Shown piece after piece: positions 10,900-23,095 of a DNA stretch of 64,000 nucleotides. The translations under genes and the position numbers were made by a program. The notes beneath the pieces were generated by a model. It saw only the letters and a program-made list of their open reading frames with translations, ran no database searches and had not been told where the DNA came from. Positions within the stretch are counted from its first letter, which is position 1; each line of letters opens with the position of its first letter. The DNA lies in the NCBI GenBank assembly GCA_001566295.1, contig KQ964257.1, forward strand, positions 558,001 to 622,000, in the 5' to 3' direction. The DNA is from Microdochium bolleyi (lineage: Eukaryota > Ascomycota > Sordariomycetes > Xylariales > Microdochiaceae).

Positions 10900-12593
10900 T
10901 TAGAGGGTGTAGGTGGAGCCGATGGGGCCGAACTTGATGTTGGAGTAGGTGACCTTGGCGTTGCGGAACTTCTCGCGAACAGTGGCGGGCTCGGAGCCGG
11001 TGCTGGGGCAGCGGCCACGGGGCACACCGGGCTCGGAGGCGTCGCGGGTGAGCGGGTAGCGCTCGCCGTCGAGCCAGAGCATGTTGGCGAAGCCGTCGTC
11101 CCAGATGGAGAGGGTGAGGACCATGGGGTTGCCGGTGGCCTTGCCCATCTGGCTGAGGCCGCCGACCTCCTCGAACTTCTTGGCATCCTTGAAGATGGGC
11201 TGGACAGCCTTGCAGAAGGACTCGGTGATCTCGGTGCCGCCAGAGACGTACTTGGAGCCGGGGACGGTGAACTTCTTGCCGTCCTGGATGAAGTACTGCT
11301 TGATGGCGGTGAGGGAGGTGCCAGAGCCGCTGAACTGGGTGACGACGGTGAACTTCTTGGAGGTGTTGATGGTCTTGCCGGGGCCGTAGAAGTCCTTGTT
11401 GCCGTGGCGGAAGGGCGCGAGATCGCAGCCGTCGGCGTCGCAAACACCGGCGTAGCGGTCGTCGCCGTAGGTGCCACCACAGGTGCTGGGCGAGCAGGTG
11501 GTGAAGGAGCTGGTGGAGCAGGGGTGGGGGGTGAGGGCAAAGGACTCGGCGTTGGCCTCCCACAGGTCCATCTCGGCGCAGCAGGCGCCGATGTTGCCAA
11601 TGCCCGAGTTGGGGTCGTTGCCGATGTTCTTCCAGCCCTCGACGTTGCCCTGTGTGGTTCCCTGGTCAGCGACATTGTACAGTAGCGAAGCAAAAGGGTG
11701 TCGACGGAGATGGCTGCTTTGGGCCAGCTGCCCTCGCATGATTGGCCACCCGGGGTGGGGCCTCGGGGTGGGGCCTCGGCTGGCTGTCGGGGGTCTTGAT
11801 CAAGCAACTGCCAAGCTGGGGCCGCCCGCTCCGCACTGCCCGATCGAGCCACCACAAAAGGGGTCCAGTCGCTCCCGCAGTCCATCTGTGACATCTCAGA
11901 CGAGGAAAATCTTCAACATACCTTGCCGCCGATCCACTTGAGATCGCGGGGGCACTGCGAGTCGCAGTAGCCGGCACCGTACTTGGCACCAATCTTGTTG
12001 GTCGGGTTGCGCGCCTTGCCACCGTCGGCGTCCATGGAGACTGTGCCATCGTGTTAGTCGAATCTACCCTGTCAACAGCCGCGTGCCGGGACAAAGAGAG
12101 GCTCACCAAAGTAGACGGCACCGTTGAGGCCGCAGCCGAGATCCGAGTTTTCAACATCGAAGGCAATCTCGTTGCCGTTCATCGTGAACATCTGGTACTG
12201 CTCGTCGGTCGACATGAGGTACACACGCGAGCCGATGTTGTCGTTGGTGCGGTACTTGAGCGTCAGCGCGTTGCCCGAGGTGGTGATGCCGTACGTGCCT
12301 GAGTAGTCGGCACCCTCGACCTCGCAGTTGGCCGCGCAAGCCTCGTTGCTTGTGCACACGCTCGTGTCCCACTTGTTGCCCGTGTAGCAGTTGTTGTAAC
12401 CGCCCTTCTGGTGAGTCCAGCGCCAGTTGGAGTCAAGCACAATCTTGCCGGGGACGGTGGTACACCGGCCGGGGCCCGTGCATGTCTGCCAGCTGAGGCT
12501 GGGGTGCACCTCGGGCTTGTTGGTACCGACCAGCTGGCCGGCGGCCAGCGAGAACAGCCCGCTGAGGACCGTGACCTTGGATTGGACGTGCAT
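10900..12593 (-). CDS. Secreted GH7 cellobiohydrolase without CBM1, three exons
   Basis: On the minus strand, exons 12593-12107, 12040-11922 and 11649-10900 give 451 aa. GH7 cellobiohydrolases release cellobiose processively from cellulose chain ends by a retaining mechanism. A signal peptide of about 19 residues ends before QLVGTNKPE, so the mature enzyme probably starts with Gln. The catalytic motif EMDLWE is intact, with E228 (nucleophile), D230 and E233 (acid/base) in precursor numbering. Segments GGTYGDDRYAGVCDADG and DASEPGVPRG correspond to the tunnel-covering loops of exo-acting members and not the open cleft of endoglucanases. The protein ends at GPIGSTYTL with no linker or CBM1, so it lacks the usual cellulose-binding module. 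A TATA box precedes the gene. Intron 1 is 66 nt; intron 2 is 272 nt and G-rich. Confidence 0.93.
11751..11776 (+). repeat. 13-bp tandem duplication in GH7 intron 2
   Basis: Two identical copies of CGGGGTGGGGCCT lie head to tail at 11751-11763 and 11764-11776. They fall within the 272-nt second intron (11650-11921) of the GH7 gene. In the gene's sense direction the tract is C-rich. The copies explain part of the unusual intron length. Confidence 0.85.
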
Positions 12594-12710
12594 GATTGCA
12601 AATGGGAAAATGTGCGGCCGAAGGGTGAAACCGAGCTGCTCGAAGTACTGCTGAGTAGAGGGGTGCTCCAAGAGATCTTCCAAGACAGACCATCTCGTGG
12701 ACAGCAGCCT

Positions 12711-12719
12711 CCTTTTATA
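12711..12719 (-). promoter_or_regulatory. TATA box of the GH7 gene
   Basis: Read on the minus strand the sequence is TATAAAAGG, about 120 bases upstream of the GH7 ATG at 12593. Motif and spacing fit a strong, highly inducible fungal promoter with a 5' leader of roughly 80-90 nt. Confidence 0.75.
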
Positions 12720-13054
12720 TCCAGTGTCTGTGGCACCGCACCCTCCCATTTAGTCTCGGCGCGGAGGTCGAAAACAGCGTCTGGTTGACCTGTCAGCCGG
12801 CTCTCGCGCCCTTCTCCGGAAGTTCAGTCCAACGTGCCGGGCTCTTTCGTCTATAGCACAATACCTATACGTAACATGTACCTGCAGATACAGGACCGAA
12901 CGTGCCGTGACAGCGCATGGCTCGATCGGGCAATGCGCTGGGGAGGCAGCGGAGGCCCCAACCGACCCCAGCCGAGGAGATCGTCACCCCGCGGCAAGAC
13001 TCAACTCACAGGTCCGCACATGATACACGCGGCAGTGCCGGCACATGATCTTAA

Positions 13055-13069
13055 TTAGCCGGCAGGCCG
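13055..13069 (-). promoter_or_regulatory. Possible XlnR/XYR1-type and zinc-cluster sites upstream of GH7
   Basis: Minus-strand GGCTAA (13055-13060) matches the core site of XlnR/XYR1 cellulase regulators. It overlaps by one base the palindromic triplet pair CGG-CAGG-CCG (13060-13069), a shape used by Zn2Cys6 dimers. Both lie about 460 bases upstream of the GH7 start. The motifs are short, so chance occurrence cannot be excluded. Confidence 0.35.
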
Positions 13070-14882
13070 GGCCGGGATGTTAATCCGGCGCGCCTCTGTT
13101 CGATGTCCTGGTCACCTGCACAGAGCCGTCACAGCCAGGGCGGGAGACGACGAGGTTGCTGCCGGACTGTTTCGTCCCAAAGCTGGAATCATATCTCGTT
13201 GCCGCGATGTTTCAAACACGCAGTGAAGCGATCTGCTCGGAAACAACAATGTCAGCTGTATGATTCTAGATAGTCGTCGGTCCATCACAAGAGTGGACTG
13301 GCGCGTTGGTTGTCCAGGTCTCTAGGGGAGCTCACCAGTCTGAAGTGATAACCACAGGACACCCACCGCGGCCGGCGATACAGAAAATTACTCGAAGCCC
13401 GACCACTGTGCCCACCCGGCCGTCACTTTTCGCCTGATCAATATCGAGGCGGCCCGTCTGCGGCGACAACGTACGATGATTGCTTCTCTGCGTGGCGTAA
13501 TATCCACTATCGCGACAACCTGACCAGCGCGCGTAGCCTGGCGAGGAAATGGTGGGTTCTGACCGCAGACCGATGTTGAGCCAATCCGCATCTTCCTCCG
13601 CCTCCGGGTGCTCCGCGACAGCAAGGGACATGCATTGGTTGCGCTGGTAAATTGCCGTTTTCAATGAAAGCCACCGGCTGACTCCCACCCTCGTCAGTGG
13701 CTGTCAAGTGCCAGAGGCGGCATATTGCTTGGTACCCCGCGCCCGGCATATCCCCTGCTTCCCCAGATTTGGTGGCTGGCCCCGCAGGGTTGATTGCTTG
13801 TCCTCGAAACTACTGGAGTTCTTCATCCTGGTTCCGTTCCCGAAAGGCGATTTGGGTTGCATCACCGTGACGGACCCAGTTACTCCGAGATTTGCGGGCT
13901 CGGGCCAGGGGGTCGCGTCCAATTGCCCATCCTTAACAAGATCAATTTTGCTCAAGCACAGCGTCACATCGCCATGAAAATCTGGCGCTTCGAATCCTGG
14001 CCTTGATTACGGTTAGGTTCGGCGAATGTTTCAAAACGGCGACATGAAGCCGGTACAGAGTGGCGAAACTTGTTCATGTGTAAGGGTACCCATGCAGTGA
14101 TCCTGCGACAGTCTTGTCTCGCGTGAAGACTACGACTACGCTCTCGTTCTGATCGCAATGAAAACAAACTCGAGTCCTTCCCAGGATTTGGAACATGCTC
14201 CAGTGCTAGTCCCGAGCTTGTAAATTGCCGAACAGTCGTCGACCACTGTTACTGTCGCTCAATATGCTCACCAGGCGTGGTGAGATAGGCACCGTGCCAA
14301 ACAGAGCGGGACTCAAAGCAAGCACACAGGAGGATGGCCGCAAATCTGCTCATTTAGTTCCGTTCTTGCCTTCGTCTGATCCCCAAAAAGATATCCGGCC
14401 AAGTTCACGCCGCTCGACGTATACAGAGGCGGCGATACATATGATCGACAGACTGGAGCATCGCTCATCCGAGTCAGACCTTCGTCGGCTGTCGGTCTGG
14501 CATCCACTCCGACCAGTAGCTGGATATCTGTAGGAGGCCATGCTGTACAGATTGCCGGATGCTACCTCATGTGCGCATACTTTGGCGAAGGCATGCGCAA
14601 CACCAGGAAAGACCAGTGTCTGATTTGGATGTTCGGGACATTATTGAGGTCCCAGTACTTGTCGGAACAAGATAGAGCTCTGCCGGAAATCTTCGCGCAG
14701 AACCATCATGGGCAACAGGGAAGTGGCAACAGCGTCGCATCCATCGCCAGTGCGATAGGCCGGTCCGGAGGATCGCCCTTGGTGGACCCAAATTTGCCTC
14801 TGGAGAAAGTTCCCCTTCATCGATGTCAGCTTGTGACGTGACATGTGAGTGCTGAGTGATAAACGTGTATTGTGCGCTACCC

Positions 14883-16105
14883 TCATATCTGCTGCGTCTT
14901 TGATGACCTCCATAATCTCCACGGAAGCTTCCAGCTGCTCCTGATTGCAAATGGATCAAAATTGGCCGATTCAAGGCGCGTCAGATAGTCGTCCGCTGGT
15001 ATAGATTCGAGCAGAACCCCCATGCTTCGTCGCAAGTCCCTGCCAAAGCCATCTGTGTTGGATTCCTGGCTGCCGGGGTGCATGTGCTCAGCTTCGTCCC
15101 CGTGTTCGTAGTCATGACCTGGAGACTGCCCGGAGCGAAGGTTCTTGAGCATTTCTCGTGCAGTAATCAGATGATCGTTTGCGCGAGTGGCCACAGTGAA
15201 GATGGCATCTTGGAAACCTTCAGCGAGAGGGCCTTGTCTGAAGACGTCTTCTTCCCTCACACCGGCCTCAGCCAGAACGTCTAGCGGAAGAAGCAACGAA
15301 GGGTTGCGCCCAGCACCAACGTCGGCACCGCCGGGCGATCTCACTGGCGGGGAAGGCGCAGCGAGGACGGGCACGCCTCTCAGTACAGCAACAATACCAC
15401 AGGCTTTACCAATGTGGCTAGCTAGATGGTCGACGTGCATGGACTGTACTGACATGGCAGCAAGAACCGAGTACATGAGAGTGGAGTAGGTGTTCTCGGC
15501 GTATTCCTCGAGCGCCGCCAGATTGGTGAAAGGTCGGTTGTCCATGTACTTCTCCCTCGTGCTGATCACTCGCAGCAGCCAGAATTTGATCGAGCTGATG
15601 CTGCCATGAGGAGGATACTCTTGGAGTTCCGAGAGAACCTTGTGGAGCAGGATCATGATTGGCTCCTTCGGGGGACGTCCGGCAAATGTGTTGTTGACAG
15701 CATCACGCCAGAACTGGAATCGCATCTGGCCAATGGTCGGATTCGTAACGAGCTCCGGAAGACGGACAAGCTCGAGGTTGAATGCGCGAATGGCATCGTA
15801 GGCATCCTGGCGAGACTTGGGGATGAAATTGCGGACAAGATGCGAGTCGTAGTCGGATTGCCTGTGATGCAACCAAGCAATGTCAGCAAGTGTTGTGGGG
15901 GCACCCGCCGCGAGAACACCGCGAGCTTCGACGAAGGGAGCATGCTTTCAACTGACCTTAGCTGCTCTACACAATACCTACGGGCCTTACTGACGTCTTC
16001 GTCTGTGACATAGCTCCGCCGAGCTGCGTAGCCAGCTTCAAGAAGCCTTGGCCAGGATCGACAACATCGTGGCCGGACAAGTGGCTGCATGCCGGGACGA
16101 ATCAT
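14883..16105 (-). CDS. NDUFAF6: NDUFAF6-like mitochondrial squalene/phytoene synthase-family protein
   Basis: Exons 16105-15957 and 15861-14883 (minus strand) give 375 aa; the 95-nt intron join restores CVEQLRQSDYDSHLV. The Arg-rich start (MIRPGMQPLVRPRCCRS) looks like a mitochondrial presequence. The body is an all-helical squalene/phytoene synthase-like fold with the family segments QMRFQFWRDAVNNTF and FTNLAALEEYAENTYSTL. The classical Asp-rich prenyl-diphosphate motifs of true synthases are not obvious, as in NDUFAF6, whose animal members are needed to assemble respiratory complex I. Start: the ATG at 16105 is the first methionine in frame with a presequence-like character. The C-terminus carries a His/Asp/Glu-rich loop around residues 288-312. 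It is divergent from RAD5 across 583 bases. Confidence 0.8.
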
Positions 16106-16688
16106 CACAGACCAGCAGAGTGGCGTCGCAGATGCAATCGGCAGAGTTCAGAAGAGAGAGTCACTGGAACTTGGAGGGCAAGTAGTACCTGCTCGTGGTC
16201 GGGCACTCGGCGACTAAGCTGGCCCGGTTTCGATGGGCTCAACACCTTGGAGCATGCAAGCTGCAAACGCGAATGAAGTGCTGTCGATTACATCACGTCG
16301 CAGAATTGGACAATTCGCCAGGTCCATTGTGCCTGCCCGCGCCCGGAAACCAGTGCGATAAGGCTGCTTGGATGCTTATCATGGCGGCAAGCTTCCGCAG
16401 CTGCTCCCCACTTTAAAGTGGCGAGGCACGTCCACACGTGATGTTCGCGCCTGGATAGCTCCGCTGGTCGCGCTTTTCCCCACCAGCGTCTGTCCTGTCG
16501 CGTCCCATTTGGGCCCCCGTCTCGTGTCCCCCGGATCAGAAGGAGCACGCCACTCCAGACCACACCAGCCATACCGGCTCTCGTATACGGCCTCATTGTC
16601 ATACCCTTCGAGACCTTGCTTCCGCCAACTCCGCGCTCGAGCAGGAGCCCAGATTTGGGTTGGTCGGGGCGAGCGACCGAAAACCGCC
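16106..16688. promoter_or_regulatory. Divergent promoter region NDUFAF6-like / RAD5
   Basis: The 583 bases lie between two ATGs pointing apart. The frame leading into RAD5 stays open upstream to 16368, but the residues encoded before 16689 show no family similarity. I therefore treat it as leader. No TATA box is evident, as expected for housekeeping genes. Confidence 0.5.
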
Positions 16689-19600
16689 ATGGCTGACTAT
16701 GGGTACGAAGAGCCACCGGCAAAGAAGCGACGCTTCTTTACCGACGCCGACGACGAGGTGGCAGTCGTGGGAGCACAGTCGATCCAAGTGCCTCTCACTG
16801 GAACGCCCGTTCTGCCTCCTGCTGGGGCCATATCGAGCACAGCCGGAACGACGTCACAAGACCCCGAGCCACCGGGTTTCGACCAAGCCACCTTCACAAG
16901 TCTGGTCGGGGAGAATATCAGCTCAGATGCCCTTCGGATCATCCAGGCAAAGTGTGGTAACAACCTCGAACGTGCCATCAACATGTACTTTGATGGCACT
17001 TGGAAGAACTTCCGACGGCATTCTCCAGTCAAAATCTCGCCATTGACGTCACGCCCTATCAACTCGACTTCCCAACACACAAGCTCGACACACTCTCCGC
17101 CAGCGATTCCTGTCTCGAAGACCCCTCCGGATCGACGCTATATTGGCGCGTTGGGTGTCGAAGGTTGGGCTACTAGGAGTGGCACGAACTTGTTGAAGCA
17201 TGGCGACACCGTCCGAGTCGAGCGACAGAAGATCCAAGTCCCCGTTCGTGGCAAGAACAACACAGTTACGTCGTTGGCTACCATGGGAAAACCCAGCTTG
17301 GCAGCGTCAAAACGCGTCGACGTCATAGTGCGTTTCACGGATGCGAAAGGGTCCGAGATTGGCCGTTTGGCAAAAGAGACTGCGAACTGGGTGTCAACCC
17401 TGATCGACCAGGGTGTCTGCACCTTTGAAGGTACCTGTGTGTACGCACCTGAACGCCTCCGAACAAACGATACGGTTTTCCTGCAGCTGAGATGTTGCAT
17501 CCTCAAATCGGCGTTCGAGGGATCTGGATTCAAACTCACCGACAACCGGTCTACCGGGATGTTCGAGGAGAAAGAGACGAACGAGGAGCGTGACTTGAGG
17601 TTGAGACAAGTCGCTCTTGTCAGGCTTTTTCATGAGATCAATCTTCTCCCAAGCAGAAGCACTGAGGCTGCTGCGAGGCATGGCCGCAAAGGTCTCTTGG
17701 AAGCGGCAGAAATGGCGGAGTCCGGGACAATAGAAACGAAAGCTGGCGCGGCTGGACCGCCCGAGGCCAATGGTGGCTCATCGCCGCCTTCGGAAGAAGC
17801 GGAAGATGGGACCGAGCTCGAACAAGACCAGCTCGATGCTCTCTACAAGAAGGCCCAATCCTTCGACTTTGATACTCCCCAAGCCGAGCCTGCCGACAGT
17901 TTCGCAATGACGCTCCGTCCCTACCAAAAGCAATCGCTACACTGGATGTTGCGCAAGGAGAAAGACCTCAAGAACGAGAATCGAGAAAAGTCTATGCATC
18001 CATTATGGGAGGAGTACAAGTGGCCGTTGAAGGACTTTGAGGACAAAGACCTGCCGCTCATCGAGGATCAATCCTGCTTCTACGTCAATCCGTACTCGGG
18101 CGAGATGTCGCTCGAGTTTCCGGTGCAGGAACAGCACTGCCTCGGTGGTATTTTAGCCGACGAAATGGGCCTTGGAAAGACCATTCAGATGCTGGCCCTG
18201 ATCCACTCTCACAAGTCGGATGCAGTTCTGACTGCCGACGCCATCGAATCAGTCAATCAGCTACCTCGCTTGTCTAGCTTCAGCCAGGCAGGCACGACTG
18301 ATGCGCCCAGGACAACTCTGGTCGTGGCTCCAATGTCGCTGCTGTCGCAGTGGCAAAGCGAGGCAGAGAATGCTTCAAAGGACGGCACACTCAAGTCCAT
18401 GGTCTACTATGGCAGTGAGAAGAATGCCAACCTGCAGACTCTGTGCTGTGAGTCCAATATCGCCAGCGCCCCGGATGTCATCATCACCAGTTATGGAGTT
18501 GTCCTGTCTGAGTTCACCCAGATCGCGCGATCCGGCAACCGAGATCGTGGTCTCTTCTCTCTCAACTTCTTCCGCATCATCCTGGACGAGGCGCACAACA
18601 TCAAGAACCGCCAGTCAAAGACTGCCAAAGCCTGTTACGAATTGACAGCAGAGCACAGGTGGGCCCTGACAGGAACTCCGATTGTGAACAGGCTGGAAGA
18701 CTTGTTCAGTCTGGTGCGCTTCCTCCGCGTCGAGCCTTGGAATAACTTTTCATTCTGGCGCACCTTCATCACGGTACCATTCGAGTCGAAGGACTTCATG
18801 CGAGCTCTTGATGTTGTCCAGACAGTACTCGAGCCTCTTGTTATGCGACGTACCAAGGACATGAAAACACCAGACGGCGAGTTTTTGGTTCCACTGCCGC
18901 CCAAACAAATGGAGATTGTCGAGATTGAATTGTCTAAACCGGAGCGCGATGTGTATGATCACATCTTCACCCGAGCCAAGCGGACATTTTCCGCAAACGT
19001 CGAAAGAGGTACGGTCATGAAGGCGTACACCACAATCTTTGCTCAGATTCTTCGCCTGCGGCAGTCCTGCTGCCACCCACTTCTCGTGCGCAATGAGAAT
19101 GTCGTTGCGGACGAAGAGGCTGCGGGCGCTGATATCGACGCAGCTACTGGGCTTGGCGATGATATGGATCTGCAGTCTCTCATCGCGCAGTTCACTGCCA
19201 CGACAGATGATGAGAAGGATGCCAACGCGTTTGGCGCTCATGTCTTGGAGCAGATCCGGGACGAAGCCGTCCACGAGTGCACCTTGTGCTTTGAAGAGCC
19301 CATGGTCGAGCAGACTGTCACAGGATGTTGGCATTCGGCGTGCAAGAAATGCGTGCTCAAGTACATCACGCATTACACCGACAAACACGAGATTCCTCTA
19401 TGCTGGAACTGTCGAGAGCCGTTGAACAGCCGCGATCTATTCGAAGTGGTTCGTCATGACGACGACCCGGAAGCTGGGCTGGCGACCCCGCGGATCAGTC
19501 TCCAACGGCTGGGGGTCAACGACTCGTCCACCAAGGTCGTCTCCCTGCTCAAGCATCTCCGAGACTTGCGCAAAGAGCACCCCACCATCAAGTCTGTCGT

Positions 19601-20121
19601 ATTCAGCCAGTTCACGTCGTTCATGTCACTCATTGAGCCGGCTCTGGCAAAAGCGAACATGGCATTCCTTAGACTCGATGGTAGCGTCAGCCAGAAAGCT
19701 CGTACTGCCATTCTCGAAGAGTTCAAGAACTCGAAGAAGTTCACGATTCTGCTCATCAGCTTGCGTGCTGGCGGTGTCGGCCTCAATCTGACGCAGGCGA
19801 AGCGGGTGTTCATGATGGACCCGTGGTGGAGCTTCGCGGTCGAGGCACAGGCGATCGACCGCGTGCACCGTATGGGCCAGGAGGACGAGGTCAAGGTGTA
19901 CCGGTTCATCACCAAGGACAGTGTGGAGGAGAGGATGCTCAAGATCCAGGACCGGAAGAAGTTTATGTGAGTCTCGCCCTGGCTTGTTCTGGTGTGCTAG
20001 GTTTACTGCAGATTACTAATCGTTGCTTGTCTCGCGCCACAGAGCAACCTCCCTTGGCATGATGTCGGATGAAGAGAAGAAGTTGTCCAGGATCGAGGAC
20101 ATCAAGGAGCTCCTGAGCTGA
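16689..20121 (+). CDS. RAD5: DNA repair helicase/ubiquitin ligase Rad5
   Basis: Exons 16689-19966 and 20043-20121 give 1118 aa. The join restores DRKKFI-ATSLGMMSDEEKK and removes a 76-nt intron. Rad5 acts in error-free post-replication repair: it extends K63-linked ubiquitin chains on PCNA with Ubc13-Mms2 and remodels stalled forks. Domains in order are a short UBA/CUE-like segment (about 65-100), HIRAN (about 148-265), the SNF2 ATPase with GGILADEMGLGKT (about 485-498) and ILDEAHN (about 631), a C3HC4 RING inserted between the helicase lobes starting at CTLCFEEP (about 863), and the second lobe ending with DRVHRMGQ (about 1056). This order is diagnostic for Rad5/HLTF. The start has a strong context (CCGCCATGG) and is followed by a basic PAKKRRF nuclear signal. 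All key residues seen are intact. Confidence 0.95.
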
Positions 20122-23095
20122 TCTGCCGAGTAGCAGACTATTGGGAGCGGCAGGCATTGGCGGTTGGTAAGTGTCACAAACATAAGTTGCAACGTGCTGG
20201 CGGGTTCAGAGTGAAGAGAACGGGGCATGCGTCACGACATCGGTATTCATTTCTTGGCATTTTCTGGCGCAAGCATGGTTGCTAGGTTACGATAGCATGA
20301 GAGAACTGGCTTGCTGATTTAGAAGGCATAAAACCTTGTCTGGAACGGAGGTATCACAAAAGACAAATTTAATCACTGTGACGGGCAACATCAGGACTTC
20401 ATGCCGTGGCAGAGCGTCCACATGATTATCTCGGCTCCGGTTTCAATGGCATTGTGTGTGTGAAAGACAGGTTTCGAAACCGGAATCCATTTCAAGGTCG
20501 CGCTTCTGTGTGATTGATCAAGTGCGCATCTTGCCTATTCCTTAACGTGTTACATTTCCTTACTGCTAAAATACAAAAGTTCGTGATTACTTGAGGCTTT
20601 CATTTCGTCATCTCTCTTCGAGGTCGCATTCACATGATCGCTCCAGGACCAGCATAACCGGCAAAAAAAAAAAGAAGAAAAAAAAGGCAGTCACGCACTT
20701 CAAGTGTTGGAAGAGACGTTCTCAATCGCACAGCACAGACACACATTCAAAGAGCAACGATGGGAGCGTGACCGTCCCATGTGAGTGGGCAGGGGGCATT
20801 TGCTGCCCATCCAAAACCCACCCTCGAGCCCCCAAGTCGCACTCCGCTGCATCTGTACTGCATTGCACTGCACTGCCTTGCCCTTCCGACATTGTCGATC
20901 CATCCCACACGTGCTGCGGCAGCCTGTCTCACTTTTCTGGCTTTGTCTGCGGCCTTTGATTTTGGACGTACCTACCATTGCGCAGCCCGAGCCTCTTGAG
21001 GGGACGTGGGGATGGAGTAATCAGTGTTGAAGGGACCGTGCGGGAGACGTGTGCCGTATGAGGAGGAAAAATCGGGCGAGATCGTCGTTTTGCTGCTGAG
21101 CCCTTCTCACGTCAGCCCTACAATGCGCGGCGGATGCCTACGCGCGCGTGCAGGGCAGGGCAGATCAGAGAGCCTGCGGTCCCGGCCCTTGCGAGCGAAG
21201 CTATCCCGGGACTTGGCTGGGTTCTCGAGTACAAAGCAGGCACTCTGATTTTGTGCAGCAGATAGTCGCCAGTGCCGCGCGCGACGAGTCTGGACTGGGT
21301 GAGGTACGCGCTTCGCGGAATCGAAGCTGCCTGGAATAGAAGCTGGTGGGCAGACTCCTGCTGTGCCGCTGCTGCTCGAGGCCTCAGCCAGGCAGGGAGT
21401 GGTTGTTGTGGCGGGGAATGACCTTGATAGCAGGGTACTCGGCGACCGTAGGCACGGCCCCCCACAGCAGCAAGCAAGCCGGGGCGGAGGCTTTTGATTT
21501 CCCTCCAGCAACGCGTGGAGTGGATGGCCTGCTGTGTTGGATTGATATTCATGCTCATGTTCCAGATTTGGGAGGGGGATCTGTTGTTCCCGGGCGCAGA
21601 TTCGTCCGCATTTGGTAATTGCACAGAGGACGTCCTGGCGGGCTGCGTCTTCGGGCCGGTGGGAACCTTTGAAAGGTTCTGGGGGAGCACAAGCCGGGGT
21701 GTGCTATTTTCAGAACCGCCCTGATGCCAACTCTGCTCAGCCGGCCGAGATCCTGGAGCGATGCAGAATCCCTGGGCTGCTGCGACGCTTCAGGGCGGCC
21801 GTGCAGCACCGAAGGTATCGTTAGAAGGCCGGATCTTCTATTGCCGTTGTTCAACCCGGGCATGATGGTGCTGTCGCGTGCGTTACCGGCTGTCAACACC
21901 AGCCTTGCAAGACCAAAGCCGCGTCGGCTTTTTCGTGCTCCGAGCTGACCGTAGGTTTCTGGTGTGAGCAGGCCGCTCGTGGGGAAACAACGAATTAATG
22001 ACTGCTGACAGAGGGGCACAGCCGCGCAACCACTCAAGCCACTCTCCATAGCATTCCGTTCTCCGGGCGTCCAAGCCTACGGGTTCCGGGGACGGGGGTG
22101 AGCTGGAATCGTCCCATTGTGGAAGTCATTGCCCCTCCGCAACCCTGCAGAACCCAATTGCTGATGCCAGCCAGGGTGGCTGATGATGGCCTGAATCTTG
22201 GTCGCGGCGAAAGGTTTTCCGAGACTCGTCCGCCGGCCCATTCTGCTTCGTGTGGGCAGAGGAACTTTGATTGAGCTCGCTGGCCACGACTGCAACGATA
22301 CTCTCTGCTGCTCCCCGCGAGCCGTCATGTCCAAACACACTTCGCATGTTGACCGACCATGGCTAGACCGCCCCAAGTTCAGCAAAGGGCACCCGTCAGC
22401 ACTAAACTCTCCGGGGGTCAGCTGAAACCCTGCCCCTGACGCCAGCATCCGCATTGCTGATCAGAAAGAAAACGACCGCGCCCCTCATGAGCGAGATAAG
22501 CACAACATCTCCGGCAGATTTGGCAGCTTCCGATCGCTCTGGATGTGAGCAACACAATGTGCACAGAGCCTGCCGGCTTCGAAATACCTCCTGAGCCCCA
22601 GACATTGCGCCCGCAGACTCGGACATTCGAGACTGGGACAATACCAAAGGTACCGGTGCAAGGACTGCAGGCAGGTACAATGACGTGAGAGGAGTTCTAG
22701 GCGGAAGGGGAGGTATCATTGCGACCTAGGACCGAAATCTTTTGGCCAGAGGCCCTTTGGCCAGAATACGAGACCTCAACCTGTCCCTGTACGTAGTGAG
22801 TCATATGGACGCTGGAAACACACAATGTCACATTCCTTATCGTGCCTGCGACGGTTGGATATCTCGGCTTCGGCTCAACTTCCAAGCCGCCTACGTCCTT
22901 GGTCTGCTGCACCATCACACATATACCGGTGTTTACCGGTGTTTAGATAAATAGTCAGGCTCACGACGTGAGCCCCTCAAGCAACTACCAGATCTCACCA
23001 ACAACGAGCCCAATCTGACAGAGTTAGCGACCTATTGCCAACGACTCTGCTCGCCGATCAGCAGGCCATCCAGGCGATCAAACCCCTATCATCAG
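20122..23095. other. 3-kb gene-free stretch
   Basis: No supported coding gene on either strand. An A-rich tract (two poly-A runs broken by GAAG) lies at 20663-20687. The region 21000-22000 is GC-rich with many short overlapping frames, none recognised. A non-coding RNA or an unrecognised multi-exon gene could lie here, but the sequence gives no direct sign of one. Confidence 0.4.
22924..22943 (+). repeat. 10-bp tandem repeat next to a TATA-like element
   Basis: TACCGGTGTT occurs twice head to tail (22924-22933, 22934-22943). It is followed directly by TAGATAAATAG, a TATA-like sequence about 150 bases before the acetyltransferase ATG. Each unit holds the palindrome ACCGGT, so the pair may be a regulator site for that gene. 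This role is inference. Confidence 0.5.

Larger units (their letters stand above)
12594..14882. other. Long GH7 upstream region, no supported gene
   Basis: About 2.3 kb separate the GH7 start from the stop of the next minus-strand gene. The first 500-800 bases are probable promoter. Between 13300 and 14880 there are only short overlapping frames on both strands, none with a recognisable family or a convincing splice structure. I see nothing firm there. Confidence 0.45.

Noticed and set aside
10822..11685. Long plus-strand open frame (287 codons) across the GH7 gene
   Set aside because: It is the antisense shadow of a GC-rich, strongly codon-biased exon; the minus strand carries the GH7 family signature.
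20591..20959. Frame encoding a Lys run after the A-rich tract
   Set aside because: Generated by the simple A/AAG tract; no domain.
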